Positions 47,505 through 57,529 of a stretch of DNA of 64,000 nucleotides are shown here, in pieces. Made by a program: the position numbers and the translations under genes. Position 1 is the first letter of the stretch. Every line of letters starts with the position of its first letter. Under the pieces are notes generated by a model. The model was not told where the DNA came from, did not search any database, and worked only from the letters and a program-made list of their open reading frames with translations. Source of the DNA: Ogataea parapolymorpha DL-1 (Eukaryota > Ascomycota > Pichiomycetes > Pichiales > Pichiaceae); the NCBI RefSeq assembly GCF_000187245.1, contig NC_027861.1:930001-994000 (forward strand), read 5' to 3'.

Positions 47505-49724
47505 TTAATCGTCCAATTTATGAATGTCGACCGCTCCAGTCAATCCACTTGCAGATCCATAACCATACAAGGGCCTTCCCACTGCAATGTATAGCGCTTG
47601 CTGAAATTCGAAAACCTCCAGCGACCTTCCAAATCCCGAATAACCTTCACCAATGGTACCATGAATTATAATACCGCCAAACCCAGTTTTTTCTTCACAT
47701 AGTAGAATATCTTGCTTGAACTTCATATTCGCATTAGCTTCCAATATCTTTCCCACATTTATTTTCCAGATAGCACCAGCACCGTCCAGAGAACCTTCGG
47801 CAGCAACGTATACATCATTTCCTCGTGCTAAGGCATTGACGCCGAAAAACAGTTGTTGTCCTTTCTCAGGTCTGACCTTTGCTACCAATTCTAGCCTTTG
47901 GCGATCCAGATACAGGTACGCTACTCCACACAGCAGACAATTATCAAAGGTTTCGGAGTTCGCAAAGACCATAACCCATGCAATTTTGTTCCAACTCCCT
48001 GTGATGATTTTGTGATATCCATAGAGCCCAGTAGACTCAAAAGGTGTATTTTGGGTAACTCTGACATGAGAGTCGGGAATCATGCCATACAGGAACTCCC
48101 CTGATTTATTAAATGTAGCAAGCGTGCCGCTTCCTGCTGAGCCAATAAACAACTTATCTGGTGAGAATGCAATTGAGGTTGCAAACTCATCATAACCAGA
48201 ATCTCGCTGCAATTGGCGAGGAATAGTGAGGCAGTTGATCTCTATTTGCTCGTCATTTATATGTAGCGGAAAACCGTGTATTCCCAAAGCAGAATCGATG
48301 TACTCTTCAATTAGCTTCGCAAAATGTGCTCCGCTTAAGATTTTCACAATTCCTCTTTGTATTGCGTCTAAAGTGTCATAGTGACAAGATCCCACTATGA
48401 GGTCATTGATTCCATCATCATTCACGTCGTTCACCCCAAGTATCAGCCCCATTTGTTTGGGGCCGCCACTGCCTAACTGTGTTCGGGCCTTTTCATCATG
48501 GATTACAGCCACAAGTCGCGAGTCAAGAAAAACATTTAGCTGCGATAGTCCTGGTTCTGAAATCACAAGGAATGAGTGCCGTGATGTATTCCATATTGCC
48601 ATTCCATGCCCAAATCTTGGAGCAAATGTAAGCTCGTTGGTTTCTTCATATAGCTTTGTGCTCATAACATGCACCTGCCCTTCAAACAAGTGTTTCAACG
48701 GCAAGACGTATACAGATCCTTGTCCTTCGTCGTACTCTGCTCCAATAAGTAGCTCGGCGTATCCGTAAGCCGACACATGAAACAATAAACTGGTACCAAA
48801 TTTTGAATTCACACTATCACTCCAGAGATGCAAAGCACCATCACTTTTGCGTGTCATGCTTATTTGTTGGTCATTTGATCTGATTGCATAATTACTTGAG
48901 GTGGAAGCATCATTATGATTGGGTTGAAAAATTGGACAAATCAGCCATGGATCGTTCACCATTGTGCCGTCAAAAAGTCCAGCGAGACCTTTCATGCAGC
49001 AGCTAATGGTGTAAATAATATCGCTCAGGCCTCCAAAGTAGTAGTCGTCCAGAACTTCATTGAGAAGGGGGGATTTATATCGTACCGCTGGAGCGAAAGA
49101 TCTGAATGTTCCCAATTCACCCTGTAATGCCGCGTAGCCTCTCATCATGCAAAACTCGATCTCACTTTCAGTCACTTCAAACCCCAGCTTCCTGTATGTT
49201 TCAACCAGCTCTTTTGTAGGAAAGTCCCAAGGAGTGGAATAATATTCCCTAAGACTAATTCTTTGATTGAGTCCAAGGTTCTCGAACTGGTGCGAGAGTA
49301 CGAGAAAGTCTGCTCCTGTATCTAAAAATGAGTGCGCTTGACTCACGTTTCCATTGAATTCAATGTGTGCCAAATATTGGAGCAGCCCCTGAGATTTATG
49401 TAGTGAATGCCAATTAATGTCTGCGATTTGATGTGTGAATACACCATAGATAAATGCTTTTAGTTTTTTATCTGGTTCTGCCATTTGCTTATATGTCAAT
49501 ACAAGCTCTCGCAAGAAAGGAGGCCAATGGGCTTCTTCACCAGCATTTGAATGCCCCATACAGTCGTAGAACGAGTCTGGGTGGAAGGCCCCCGCTAGGA
49601 GAGATCCCGTCAAACCTTGTATGTCTTCAGGCAGATCTGAATAGACTCTCGATAATATATTCATGTGTACTGCGACGCCTGCACAGCTCACAAGTGGTAT
49701 GAGGAACCATATAAGCGATGGCAT
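47505..49724 (-). CDS. secreted GPI-specific phospholipase D-like protein
   Basis: Started at the ATG at 49724 (739 residues), giving a signal peptide (MPSLIWFLIPLVSCAGVAVH). Residues about 15-260 form a zinc-dependent phospholipase domain like that of mammalian GPLD1: the first His in GVAVHMNILS, HWPPFLREL, FTHQIADINWHSL, LAHIEFNGNVSQAH and DTGADFL align in order with GPLD1. The rest (about 290-739) is an FG-GAP beta-propeller, with VNDVNDDGINDLIVGS as a calcium-binding blade and FGRSLEVF near the end. Mammalian GPI-PLD cleaves the inositol-phosphate bond of GPI anchors. In a yeast it could release GPI proteins from the membrane, but that is inference. It is divergent from HFL1 (184 bp). Confidence 0.82.
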   Translation of the reverse strand: MPSLIWFLIPLVSCAGVAVHMNILSRVYSDLPEDIQGLTGSLLAGAFHPDSFYDCMGHSNAGEEAHWPPFLRELVLTYKQMAEPDKKLKAFIYGVFTHQIADINWHSLHKSQGLLQYLAHIEFNGNVSQAHSFLDTGADFLVLSHQFENLGLNQRISLREYYSTPWDFPTKELVETYRKLGFEVTESEIEFCMMRGYAALQGELGTFRSFAPAVRYKSPLLNEVLDDYYFGGLSDIIYTISCCMKGLAGLFDGTMVNDPWLICPIFQPNHNDASTSSNYAIRSNDQQISMTRKSDGALHLWSDSVNSKFGTSLLFHVSAYGYAELLIGAEYDEGQGSVYVLPLKHLFEGQVHVMSTKLYEETNELTFAPRFGHGMAIWNTSRHSFLVISEPGLSQLNVFLDSRLVAVIHDEKARTQLGSGGPKQMGLILGVNDVNDDGINDLIVGSCHYDTLDAIQRGIVKILSGAHFAKLIEEYIDSALGIHGFPLHINDEQIEINCLTIPRQLQRDSGYDEFATSIAFSPDKLFIGSAGSGTLATFNKSGEFLYGMIPDSHVRVTQNTPFESTGLYGYHKIITGSWNKIAWVMVFANSETFDNCLLCGVAYLYLDRQRLELVAKVRPEKGQQLFFGVNALARGNDVYVAAEGSLDGAGAIWKINVGKILEANANMKFKQDILLCEEKTGFGGIIIHGTIGEGYSGFGRSLEVFEFQQALYIAVGRPLYGYGSASGLTGAVDIHKLDD

Positions 49725-49908
49725 TCTCACGCTCTGTAATCAAATCAATATAAATTATTCGACCCGACTATCGACCCTTCCATCAAACTGATAGTTTCCC
49801 GATTGCTAAATCGTCGTGGAGGATCTGAATCCGGTCAACTTCAATACAGGTGTTGAGATCACGGCTGCCCGTTGTACGCCCTAAAATCTTGCAGCGGACA
49901 CACAAGGT

Positions 49909-51363
49909 ATGTCCATAGTGATATCTAAATGGCTGGTCGCTGTTTGCGGGACGACCAGTTTGATATCGTTGATGATATCAGCCTTGGCTATTTATTTGCA
50001 GTCGAGTAACTACAGAAAACCATTTGAACAGCGACTCATAATCAGAATACTGCTTATTGTTCCATTATTTGCGGTCACTTGCTTTGTGACTTTGATTAAC
50101 CCAAGCATAGGGAAAATCATTGAACCGATAAGAGAAATTTACGAAGCGCTAGTTATCTATACGTTTTACAAGCTCCTTGTTTACATGCTTGGGGGTGAGC
50201 GACAAATCATTCAAAACTCTTTTGACAAGCCGAAAACAAACCATCCGTTTCCCGCTAATATCATCTTCCGGCCCATTGACTTTTCCAACCCTTCACACTT
50301 TTTACTCGTCAAGAGATGTATCCTACAATATGTGTGGGTCAAACCACTTTTATACTTAGTGATCATTGTTGGATCTATTACCGGGATATATGATAGCTCA
50401 GACATTTCATGGGGGAGCTTATACACTTGGACAGGAATAGCTTATAATGTGAGTGTCACTATCTCACTGTACTATCTTGCTATGTTCTGGAAATGCTTAT
50501 ATTCAGAGTTAAAAAAGTTTAGCCCTTGGGGTAAATTTATGTGTGTGAAGCTAATTATTTTTGCTTCGTATTGGCAAGGCTTGATGCTTGATGCAATGAC
50601 TTGGGCCGGATTGATTTCCCCGAAGAGTTCATCAGACTTGGCCAATTTGACGGGGAGCCAAATTCAGAATGCATTATTATGTTGTGAAATGATATTCTTT
50701 GCATTATTGCACTGGAAGTCTTTTCCCTATACTGACTTCACTCATGAGAAATATGGTGATGCAGCCCGCGTGTCTACTTGCCATGCCTTCAAAGATTGGA
50801 TTTTTCTTGGAGATCTTGCTTACGACCTCAAAATGACAACACTGTATGGAGATATGTACAACTTCCGCAATTTCGATTCCATCAACGATAATCGAATCTA
50901 TCCAAATTCTGCCAGCTTCAATCAGCGTATTTACGATGGGCTGCGATATTCTTCTGATGGCCGTAAATATTGGCTCCCAGACCAACGTAAGAAACATCGA
51001 TCGGGATCATCAGGCTCGTCTTCGAAATCAGTCAATGGACTTCATACCACCATCGACGAAAATACTTCACTTATTGGGTCTCACAAGCCTTTTTACTTAG
51101 ATACCGTTTCTGAAGAATTACCAAGCTATTTCCTTGAAAGCAACACAGATACTGAGTATCTTTCGCCAGAATACGCAAAAGATGAAACTCTCTATAATTT
51201 CGTTCGGACAAAATATGTTCCCGAAAAAATCCTAAATTATCCTGTGACATACGATTATAAACTAGTTGACAGTTCTAAAAAGATGACGAGACTGAAAAGC
51301 CAGTTAAAGCAGCACCGAAAGTCTGATAGCCAGCTGTTGAGGATTATTGGTGAGAGTCAGTAA
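49909..51363 (+). CDS. HFL1: TMEM184/LAZ1 family vacuolar membrane protein (Hfl1)
   Basis: A 484-residue protein with seven membrane helices in the first 270 residues and a long polar C-terminus. Family marks are NYRKPFEQRLIIRILLIVPL, EALVIYTFYKLLVYMLGG, and FASYWQGLMLDAMTWAG. The S. cerevisiae member is Hfl1 (YKR051W), which recruits Atg8 to the vacuole membrane for lipophagy and microautophagy. The polar tail contains Ser-rich and acidic parts where an Atg8-binding segment could lie. The start ATG overlaps a GTATGT (49907-49912) that looks like a splice donor, but the frame needs no intron. Confidence 0.82.
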   Translation: MSIVISKWLVAVCGTTSLISLMISALAIYLQSSNYRKPFEQRLIIRILLIVPLFAVTCFVTLINPSIGKIIEPIREIYEALVIYTFYKLLVYMLGGERQIIQNSFDKPKTNHPFPANIIFRPIDFSNPSHFLLVKRCILQYVWVKPLLYLVIIVGSITGIYDSSDISWGSLYTWTGIAYNVSVTISLYYLAMFWKCLYSELKKFSPWGKFMCVKLIIFASYWQGLMLDAMTWAGLISPKSSSDLANLTGSQIQNALLCCEMIFFALLHWKSFPYTDFTHEKYGDAARVSTCHAFKDWIFLGDLAYDLKMTTLYGDMYNFRNFDSINDNRIYPNSASFNQRIYDGLRYSSDGRKYWLPDQRKKHRSGSSGSSSKSVNGLHTTIDENTSLIGSHKPFYLDTVSEELPSYFLESNTDTEYLSPEYAKDETLYNFVRTKYVPEKILNYPVTYDYKLVDSSKKMTRLKSQLKQHRKSDSQLLRIIGESQ

Positions 51364-51916
51364 AGTGGTGACTAGAGAACATTACCGATCATCAGAAACT
51401 TTAGGAACTTTTGATTCTTATCATAATATAATCATAACCTTCCTTATCTACAAAATGAGGTCATAGATTTTCAAAAACTTGAAGGCTTAGAAGATCTGCC
51501 AAATACACAGAATATGCACTTTAGCAGTGGAGTCCAGGACTGTATTATTTTGATTATACAATAATAGTAGACTCTGTCAACCGCAAGGGTGTCAAGAAAC
51601 ACACTAAAAGTCTGCACCAGCTGATAAGTTGACAGAAACTTTCTTTTCGCGGCTCTACTACACTTTCCCCACCTAACTTCTACTGGTGATGACACAAAAT
51701 TTCTATTGTAAGATTTCACCCGCATTTCAACCTAATGGGTAGTGAACGACCATTTTGGCGATTTGGGATATATTGCCACAATCTTGACATATAATAGAAC
51801 CATCTTGTGCTCTCAACACCTTTCATAATTTGACTGACATCTTTATCGACTGTTTGGCACTTCAGATTCTTCCCTAACTGATTAGTCCCAGATTCTACCC
51901 TGTTCATATCTACGCA
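51364..51916. other. 553-bp intergenic region, no gene seen
   Basis: AT-rich spacer between two genes on the same strand. It holds the promoter of the coiled-coil gene at 51917. Short open frames on the minus strand (up to 84 codons) show no family character. No RNA gene is recognised. Confidence 0.5.
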
Positions 51917-52738
51917 ATGGATCGTATAGGCCAGTCCCCTGGCGCACAAACTTCACCGCGCATAACGAGCTCACAACTAAATAAACCTATCACGGCGGAT
52001 CGTCATATCTTACCCAATAGGTTGCCATCAACAACGGATACACCGTTCTCTGAACCGCAAGTTATCAACAGTCCCAATGTTGCCACTTTCTCAGCAAATC
52101 AGACTACCATAAGTCCCAAATCGACAAATGTCTCTTCGCTTACTAAGCTTGAGAATGCGCCTCATTCTTCAATATCATCCAATGGTTCCTCCTCGAGATC
52201 AAGAAGATCTTCAATGGGCGGTACACCTTTGAGTCCGGAGAATCTCATAGATGTAATGGAGAAGGAACAGGAAGGAATAGTTTTGAAATTAATGAAGGAA
52301 ATACAAAATTTGAAAGAAGAGAATAAACAGTTGAAGCAGCAACTGGCTAAGTTCATGCCTGGATCATCCACAGGCTCCAATTCCTCTGCTTCAAACTCCT
52401 CATCCGTAAGTAGATCTTCAAGTCAGCGACGGTCAACAATTGGAGGGCCCGTAGCCAGCTCTAAGAGGTTACCCAGTATCTCCACCACCGCACTAGGAAT
52501 CAACAGTTTTTACGAATCTCAGCCTTTTGATCAGCCAGATTTCAGAACGAGCAAGACACGTAAAAAAGGTGGGAACTCACCTACATTTGCAAATTATTCT
52601 CTCAGTTCTGTTGGGAGGAGGGACAGCTTTACTTCCGATAAAGTTATGGAGGATATTTCACCCTTGTGTATCCCTGGTGCAACAACAGGGGATGACAACA
52701 ACAAAACGGACCAGAGCGCGTTGACCGAAGCAAGATAA
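51917..52738 (+). CDS. Ser-rich protein with short coiled coil, function unknown
   Basis: A 273-residue protein with mostly disordered Ser/Thr/Asn/Pro-rich sequence. A single helical block at about 105-150 (PLSPENLIDVMEKEQEG, then LMKEIQNLKEENKQLKQQL) is a coiled coil long enough to dimerise. Basic RS-type patches (SRSRRSSMGG, SQRRSTIGG, GRRDSF) would suit basophilic kinases such as PKA, and SP sites are scattered. I do not recognise the family. It is read in the same direction as the chitin deacetylase gene 139 bp downstream. Confidence 0.65.
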   Translation: MDRIGQSPGAQTSPRITSSQLNKPITADRHILPNRLPSTTDTPFSEPQVINSPNVATFSANQTTISPKSTNVSSLTKLENAPHSSISSNGSSSRSRRSSMGGTPLSPENLIDVMEKEQEGIVLKLMKEIQNLKEENKQLKQQLAKFMPGSSTGSNSSASNSSSVSRSSSQRRSTIGGPVASSKRLPSISTTALGINSFYESQPFDQPDFRTSKTRKKGGNSPTFANYSLSSVGRRDSFTSDKVMEDISPLCIPGATTGDDNNKTDQSALTEAR

Positions 52739-52877
52739 ATATTTATTGATGCATATGCTTCATGGCGCTTAAATCAATTAACTGACAATTTGAAACCTTG
52801 TCTAGAACATTAACTAACCCTTTTTCTTTCAACCCGACCATCAATCCACGAGATCTAACTCAATATCAAGCTAAGCT

Positions 52878-53819
52878 ATGAGATTCAATTTCACTCCCCT
52901 TTCCCTGGCCTTCTGCATTTTCAAGGGAAGGTTTACTTTAGCGGCTCCTGCCGAACTTGAGACTCAAGGAGCTACAACCCACCATTTTACTGAATTGTCG
53001 TCTGTCAACATTTCTATGATGGCCACAACTCCAATGCCAAAATGGCTTTCTGATGTTACTGGACTAAAAGAATGGCCAGGAGCGGACCCACCTTACATTC
53101 CATTGGACTTCATTGACTTAAAAGCAATACCGAACTTTCCCCCTCGGCCAGCAGGTACATGTCCCCCAGACCGTTCCAGCTGCTCGTTTGATTGTTTCAA
53201 ATGCATTTCCTTCGATGATGCTTACACATGTCCCGTCCTTTCTCAGACCTTCGATGACGGTCCTTCAGCTTCAACGCCTAAACTGCTTGCAGGTCTGGAT
53301 CACAAAACCACATTCTTCACTGTTGGGATGAATGTAGTTCGGTATCCAGAAATCTATAACCAGATCAAACAAAATGGGCATTTGCTTGGCTGTCACACAT
53401 GGTCTCATAAGTTTTTGCCAGGTCTAACAAACGAGCAGATTGTCGCTCAATTGGAATGGTCCATCTGGGCGATGAACGCGACTGGCGCCCATTTGCCGAA
53501 ATGGTATAGACCTCCATACGGTGGTGTTGATGATAGAGTTAGACAAATTGCTAGAGCTTTTGGAATGCAAGCTGTTCTTTGGGACTATGATACATTTGAT
53601 TGGAAAATGGAGACATCACCACCATCCAAAACAGCCAGTCAGATTTTCAACGATGTGAAACATTGGAAAGCTTCTGGGTCAACCGGTCTTATTCTCGAAC
53701 ATGATGCTTATGCGTCTACAGTTGACGCAGGAATCGAAGTGAGCAAAATTTTAGGCACTAGTCAAATGACAGTTGCTGAATGTGTTGATAGTATTGATTA
53801 TATCAAAACCTATGACTGA
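52878..53819 (+). CDS. secreted chitin deacetylase (CE4)
   Basis: A 313-residue protein with a signal peptide (MRFNFTPLSLAFCIF region). A Cys-rich segment (CPPDRSSCSFDCFKC, 95-109) precedes the NodB/CE4 deacetylase domain. The catalytic and metal residues are in place: TFDDGP at 124-129, HTWSH with His173 and His177, and RPPYGGVDDR. The C-terminal motif ILEHDA is also present. In S. cerevisiae, Cda1 and Cda2 turn chitin into chitosan in the spore wall. Only one copy is seen here, and no mid-sporulation element is visible in the 139 bp upstream. No GPI signal is seen. Confidence 0.88.
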   Translation: MRFNFTPLSLAFCIFKGRFTLAAPAELETQGATTHHFTELSSVNISMMATTPMPKWLSDVTGLKEWPGADPPYIPLDFIDLKAIPNFPPRPAGTCPPDRSSCSFDCFKCISFDDAYTCPVLSQTFDDGPSASTPKLLAGLDHKTTFFTVGMNVVRYPEIYNQIKQNGHLLGCHTWSHKFLPGLTNEQIVAQLEWSIWAMNATGAHLPKWYRPPYGGVDDRVRQIARAFGMQAVLWDYDTFDWKMETSPPSKTASQIFNDVKHWKASGSTGLILEHDAYASTVDAGIEVSKILGTSQMTVAECVDSIDYIKTYD

Positions 53820-53895
53820 GCACGCTTAATAAAATGCATTTATTTAGGATGAGTCGAAAAGTCCCCTCGGAGTCATGGTGACAGATGTGACCACA

Positions 53896-54564
53896 CTAAT
53901 GGTTTTTCCAAGTAAGGTTAAATCTCCCGTCTGGGACGACATAATTATCTAACTTCTCAATAACTTCCTCGGGTGTGCTTGCAACCGCCACAATATTGCT
54001 ATTATTCTTGGAGATAAACCCCGCTTCCACTGCTTTGTTCAAGAATTTGATAAAGTCGTCGTAGAAGCCATCAACATTAAACAAAACCACAGGTTTTTGA
54101 TGAATCCCTAATTGAGACCATGTGGTAACTTCCATGATTTCTTCCAAAGTGCCAAATCCTCCAGGCATGGCAACAAAACCGCCGTCTGCTTCCATACCCA
54201 TCATCCTTTTTCTTGTGTGCATATCGGACACAATTGTAGTTCTGCCATAACTATCGTCTAATGGGGTTTCTCCTTTGTGATTGTCCACATCGGATTGTAT
54301 TTTTTCGTTTATCTCATCAACAGAGTCGGTTCGCTCTTTAGAGACCAGAGCATCGGGAATTATTCCGTGAACATAACCACCTTGTGATGCGACAGATTTG
54401 GCAATTAGTCCCATCAGTCCTGTAGTTCCGCCGCCATAAACTAGCCCATAATCCTTTGCCGCAAGCAATCTTCCTAGCTCCGTTGCCGCTTGAGAATAGG
54501 AGGCTTCTTTTCCGAATGATGAACCGCAAAACACACAAATTGTCTTCTTGGGATTGACCGTCAT
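53896..54564 (-). CDS. LOG family phosphoribohydrolase-like protein (YJL055W type)
   Basis: Started at the ATG at 54564 (222 residues, [18 protein letters not shown]); an in-frame GTG further up is ignored. It has the Rossmann-type fold of the LONELY GUY family with [21 protein letters not shown] and the signature [10 protein letters not shown] at 134-143. LOG proteins in plants and bacteria remove ribose phosphate from cytokinin nucleotides; the S. cerevisiae member YJL055W has been linked to detoxifying purine and pyrimidine analogues. It converges on the chitin deacetylase gene with 76 bp between. Confidence 0.88.
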   Translation of the reverse strand: MTVNPKKTICVFCGSSFGKEASYSQAATELGRLLAAKDYGLVYGGGTTGLMGLIAKSVASQGGYVHGIIPDALVSKERTDSVDEINEKIQSDVDNHKGETPLDDSYGRTTIVSDMHTRKRMMGMEADGGFVAMPGGFGTLEEIMEVTTWSQLGIHQKPVVLFNVDGFYDDFIKFLNKAVEAGFISKNNSNIVAVASTPEEVIEKLDNYVVPDGRFNLTWKNH

Positions 54565-54903
54565 TTTTTCTCTCGTACTCACTGGATTAATAGAACGACA
54601 AAAATATGCTTCTTATATAATAAATCAAATCAGAAATGAAGGTTCCTAAAAGGGTAAAACTCTTATATATTCACCGGGGGACAAGAAATTTACGTCAGGC
54701 GCCATGAATTTGCGCGCCTAAAATTATGACTGAAGCTAGTTTCGATTTGAAGCCGAGCCGGAAATTTTTCGGTCCTTCCTGGATGGGTTAATGTTATCGA
54801 AATTATTATTCCGGGCTGAAATTTTTCACCGGTGTGATACCAATCTGGAAAGCTATGATGATAAGATAAAGTATTCTAATTACCACTTCATCTCAAACAG
54901 GCA
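54565..54903. other. 339-bp spacer upstream of the LOG-family gene
   Basis: Non-coding AT-rich stretch between two minus-strand genes. An ATGATGA at 54855-54861 resembles a snoRNA C box, but no suitable D box follows, so I do not call a snoRNA. Confidence 0.45.
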
Positions 54904-56124
54904 TCAAGCAAACGCCGAATCTCGCACAAACCTATCGATTATCAGTTCAAAAGCGGCAGCAAATGTGACTCCTAGCACCATTTCCCAATTTCCATTGGGA
55001 GTTGAAAAGTAATCTGATTTGTCGTAAATAGTAATCCAGCCCAGTTTGTAATCGTTCGGTGAATCATCTTGAGGATGTCTTTGAAGAAGACCATCTCGAG
55101 CAAAATAGAAAGTACGGTCGCTGAAAGATTCCTCATCATCAAGGCTCATCGCCTCCAAATTGTCGTTGAGCTCTTCACGAACTGAATGGAACGAGTCCCC
55201 TTTTGAAAATACTTTTTTCGTAATTTTGGCTTTTATATCTCTTTCGCAGGGTCTGAAAAGTCCTATGATTGAATCATGCCAATATGAGCCACCTAGTTTA
55301 TCATCGATATAGTAAATTGAACCTTCTTTTGACAACTTTACTCCGTCAATTTTATTCTTGAACAAAATGGTGCTCTTCTTTTCTTTAAGCGTACAGACTC
55401 GAAGATGTTTGAGGCGATAGCAAGTTTCCATCACCATTCCATTTTGTGAGAGCGAGTTGGCTTTGTTGAGAAAGGTGGCCGCAATTTTTTGCTGCTTCGG
55501 TTTGTACGAATGTCGTCCTTCATCATCCACAAACTCGCTGCTTTGTCCCACAACCTCAAAATCTCCCCCTTTAGAATGCGATTGTTTCATGACTGTGAAA
55601 ACCTGAGATGGGTCGAATTTTGTCTCGCTCGACTCTGTTTTTGATATTGGGTACCTTTGTCTTTTAAACACCAACTGAAACCCATTGTTTGAAGCCGAAA
55701 CGTAATCTCCGTCCAAAACATTGTTGAGTACAAGCTCAACGTAGTAGCCAGGTGCGCCTCTGATAAATTTGTGTCTATTATCAGGGTTCGTTGTAAGATA
55801 AAATTCAAACTGGCTGATTTGCAAGACATGATACTTCCAGAATTTTTGAGCATGGGGGGAGGATGAAGAACATTCTTCCAGGCTTTCAGTAAGGTTGACA
55901 GCATTGGGAGAGAAGCCCCGAACGGATGATTGCCGTAATTTCAAAGTCTCAAGGGAATTTTTCAGTACAGTTCCTGCACCAGATCCCGTAATTCGCTGAG
56001 AATATGTACTATCTGTTGGGACTCTTCGCGTCAAATGGGACTTTTGAGGCTGTCCTTGAGAGTCGAATTTTAACCTATTTCTAGTAGCTGATAAGTACGC
56101 TTGTTTGTCGTTGTCCTCATACAT
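54904..56124 (-). CDS. conserved-looking protein of unknown function
   Basis: A 406-residue soluble protein without signal peptide. The first 85 residues are polar and basic (RNRLKFDSQGQPQ, HLTRRVPTDSTYS). The rest alternates beta-type and charged segments, for example FWKYHVLQISQFEFYLTTNP, RGAPGYYVELVLNN, LGGSYWHDSIIGLFRP and, at the end, NWEMVLGVTFAAAFELIIDRF. The last block looks like a packed C-terminal helix. The repeated beta strands could be a lipid-binding or tubby-like fold, but this is a guess and I assign no family. Confidence 0.65.
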   Translation of the reverse strand: MYEDNDKQAYLSATRNRLKFDSQGQPQKSHLTRRVPTDSTYSQRITGSGAGTVLKNSLETLKLRQSSVRGFSPNAVNLTESLEECSSSSPHAQKFWKYHVLQISQFEFYLTTNPDNRHKFIRGAPGYYVELVLNNVLDGDYVSASNNGFQLVFKRQRYPISKTESSETKFDPSQVFTVMKQSHSKGGDFEVVGQSSEFVDDEGRHSYKPKQQKIAATFLNKANSLSQNGMVMETCYRLKHLRVCTLKEKKSTILFKNKIDGVKLSKEGSIYYIDDKLGGSYWHDSIIGLFRPCERDIKAKITKKVFSKGDSFHSVREELNDNLEAMSLDDEESFSDRTFYFARDGLLQRHPQDDSPNDYKLGWITIYDKSDYFSTPNGNWEMVLGVTFAAAFELIIDRFVRDSAFA

Positions 56125-56356
56125 TAGTATATCTATATTAATGCTCCTCCTATGGCGGCCCGGAGTATTAGCCTAAATCTGAAATTTTCGAGTGGACGAC
56201 ACTAAAGATCAAATTCAGCCAAAATATTATTATTTACGCAATTTCACAAAATCGATATAACAAGAGGAATGCGGCTTCTTACACTCAAAAGCTATTGCGA
56301 TTACATGCTTGACAATTGTGATTGACTGACACAAACCAAAATGTACGAACAGTGCT

Positions 56357-57388
56357 TTATTCATCATCAATGTCAACCTTTTCTGGTCCAACGAAGTCTC
56401 TGTTATCAGAATTCACAGCTTTTTCGAAGACATACAAACGAGCATTTCTCTCATGTGCAATTTTGGTTGTATTCTTCATACTATTTGTTCTTCTATGATG
56501 ATAACCATCAAAAGCTTCCCATGCAAATCGTCCTGATCTTTCAACCTTATAGCCGATTGATTCTCGTGCCAAACGCTTGACTTGCCAAGAGTCATACGGC
56601 TCACCTTCAAATAACGCCAAAGCAATCCTTTTTTTGGATATCTCTGATTGGAAAGCTAGAGCCTTGGCATATCTGGGTTCCCTCGACGTTCCCTGGGTCT
56701 TCTCGTGGTAAACTTTCTGAGTGGCTAGTCGTGATGCATCGAGAAGGTTGAAAAAATCAGAGCAACTTTTGAAAAAGGAGTAAATCAGTTTTTGATGATA
56801 GATTATGTTTCTTGCAATGTCCTTAATGCCTTTGCCTGTGTGAGGGAAGTTGAACATGATGAGATCAATATGATCAGTTCCAAGCATCGTGACATTGCGA
56901 TTGGCATGCTTTTTAACATTCAGACTCAATTTGAAAGAACTAACTAATTGTGTCGCATCTATTTTGAATATAACATGAACGCCACTAAATCTTAAGGACT
57001 CAATGATTTCTTTTGCATGTGGATACTTCTTGTAGATATCATCCTCTGAATCCAGACTTGTTGCCCAAGTACAGGAGGGTTTTACATAGTCTGCATTTAC
57101 TATGCTTTGTGTAAATGAGAAATCTCCTTCGCCCACCAGTAATAAATGGTCAGATGGAGCAAATGGAATGAAAGGCTTGTTCAAGTATGGACGTGTGGTT
57201 GCACTGCTACTTTGTGTGTTATTATTATAATTGTCCTTTATTAAAGTTTTCCCTTTTCCTTCTGCACCTTCCTTGCAAAGCAAGCCGTGTTTTTTGTTCG
57301 TTTCTGAGTGATACCGCGTCAATGCGGATTTCAACTTCCCCTTTCCAAATTTTGGGGATTTATTCTGTTTGAAAGGATGCTTTGCCAT
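56357..57388 (-). CDS. BMT5: 25S rRNA (uracil-N3)-methyltransferase Bmt5
   Basis: A 343-residue protein with a basic N-terminus (MAKHPFKQNKSPKFGKGKLK) suited to rRNA binding and nucleolar location. The SAM-binding start of the DUF2431/Bmt5 domain is LLLVGEGDFSFTQSIV at about 83-98, followed by ATSLDSEDDIYKKYP, IDATQL and the DHIDLIMFNFPHTGKGIKD motif that holds the catalytic region. The C-terminal RLARESIGYKVERSGRF and GYHHRRT segments are also typical. The S. cerevisiae enzyme makes m3U2634 in 25S rRNA. Confidence 0.9.
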   Translation of the reverse strand: MAKHPFKQNKSPKFGKGKLKSALTRYHSETNKKHGLLCKEGAEGKGKTLIKDNYNNNTQSSSATTRPYLNKPFIPFAPSDHLLLVGEGDFSFTQSIVNADYVKPSCTWATSLDSEDDIYKKYPHAKEIIESLRFSGVHVIFKIDATQLVSSFKLSLNVKKHANRNVTMLGTDHIDLIMFNFPHTGKGIKDIARNIIYHQKLIYSFFKSCSDFFNLLDASRLATQKVYHEKTQGTSREPRYAKALAFQSEISKKRIALALFEGEPYDSWQVKRLARESIGYKVERSGRFAWEAFDGYHHRRTNSMKNTTKIAHERNARLYVFEKAVNSDNRDFVGPEKVDIDDE

Positions 57389-57529
57389 TCAATGATCTTT
57401 CGATTGAAATCCTACACAAATTTATCTAAACGTTTTTTTTTGTTTTATTTTGTTTTTTTGGCGCTGCGTCATTTTGCGAAATGAAGGTGGGAGGGCAGTC
57501 AAAAAGCTCATCTTATGTGCCTCTTAATC

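Noticed and set aside
49907..49912. GTATGT splice-donor consensus overlapping the HFL1 ATG
   Set aside because: The unspliced frame already begins with the expected N-terminal membrane region, so no intron is needed.
54853..54960. Possible C/D snoRNA (ATGATGA box)
   Set aside because: No D box at a suitable distance and part of the span is coding.
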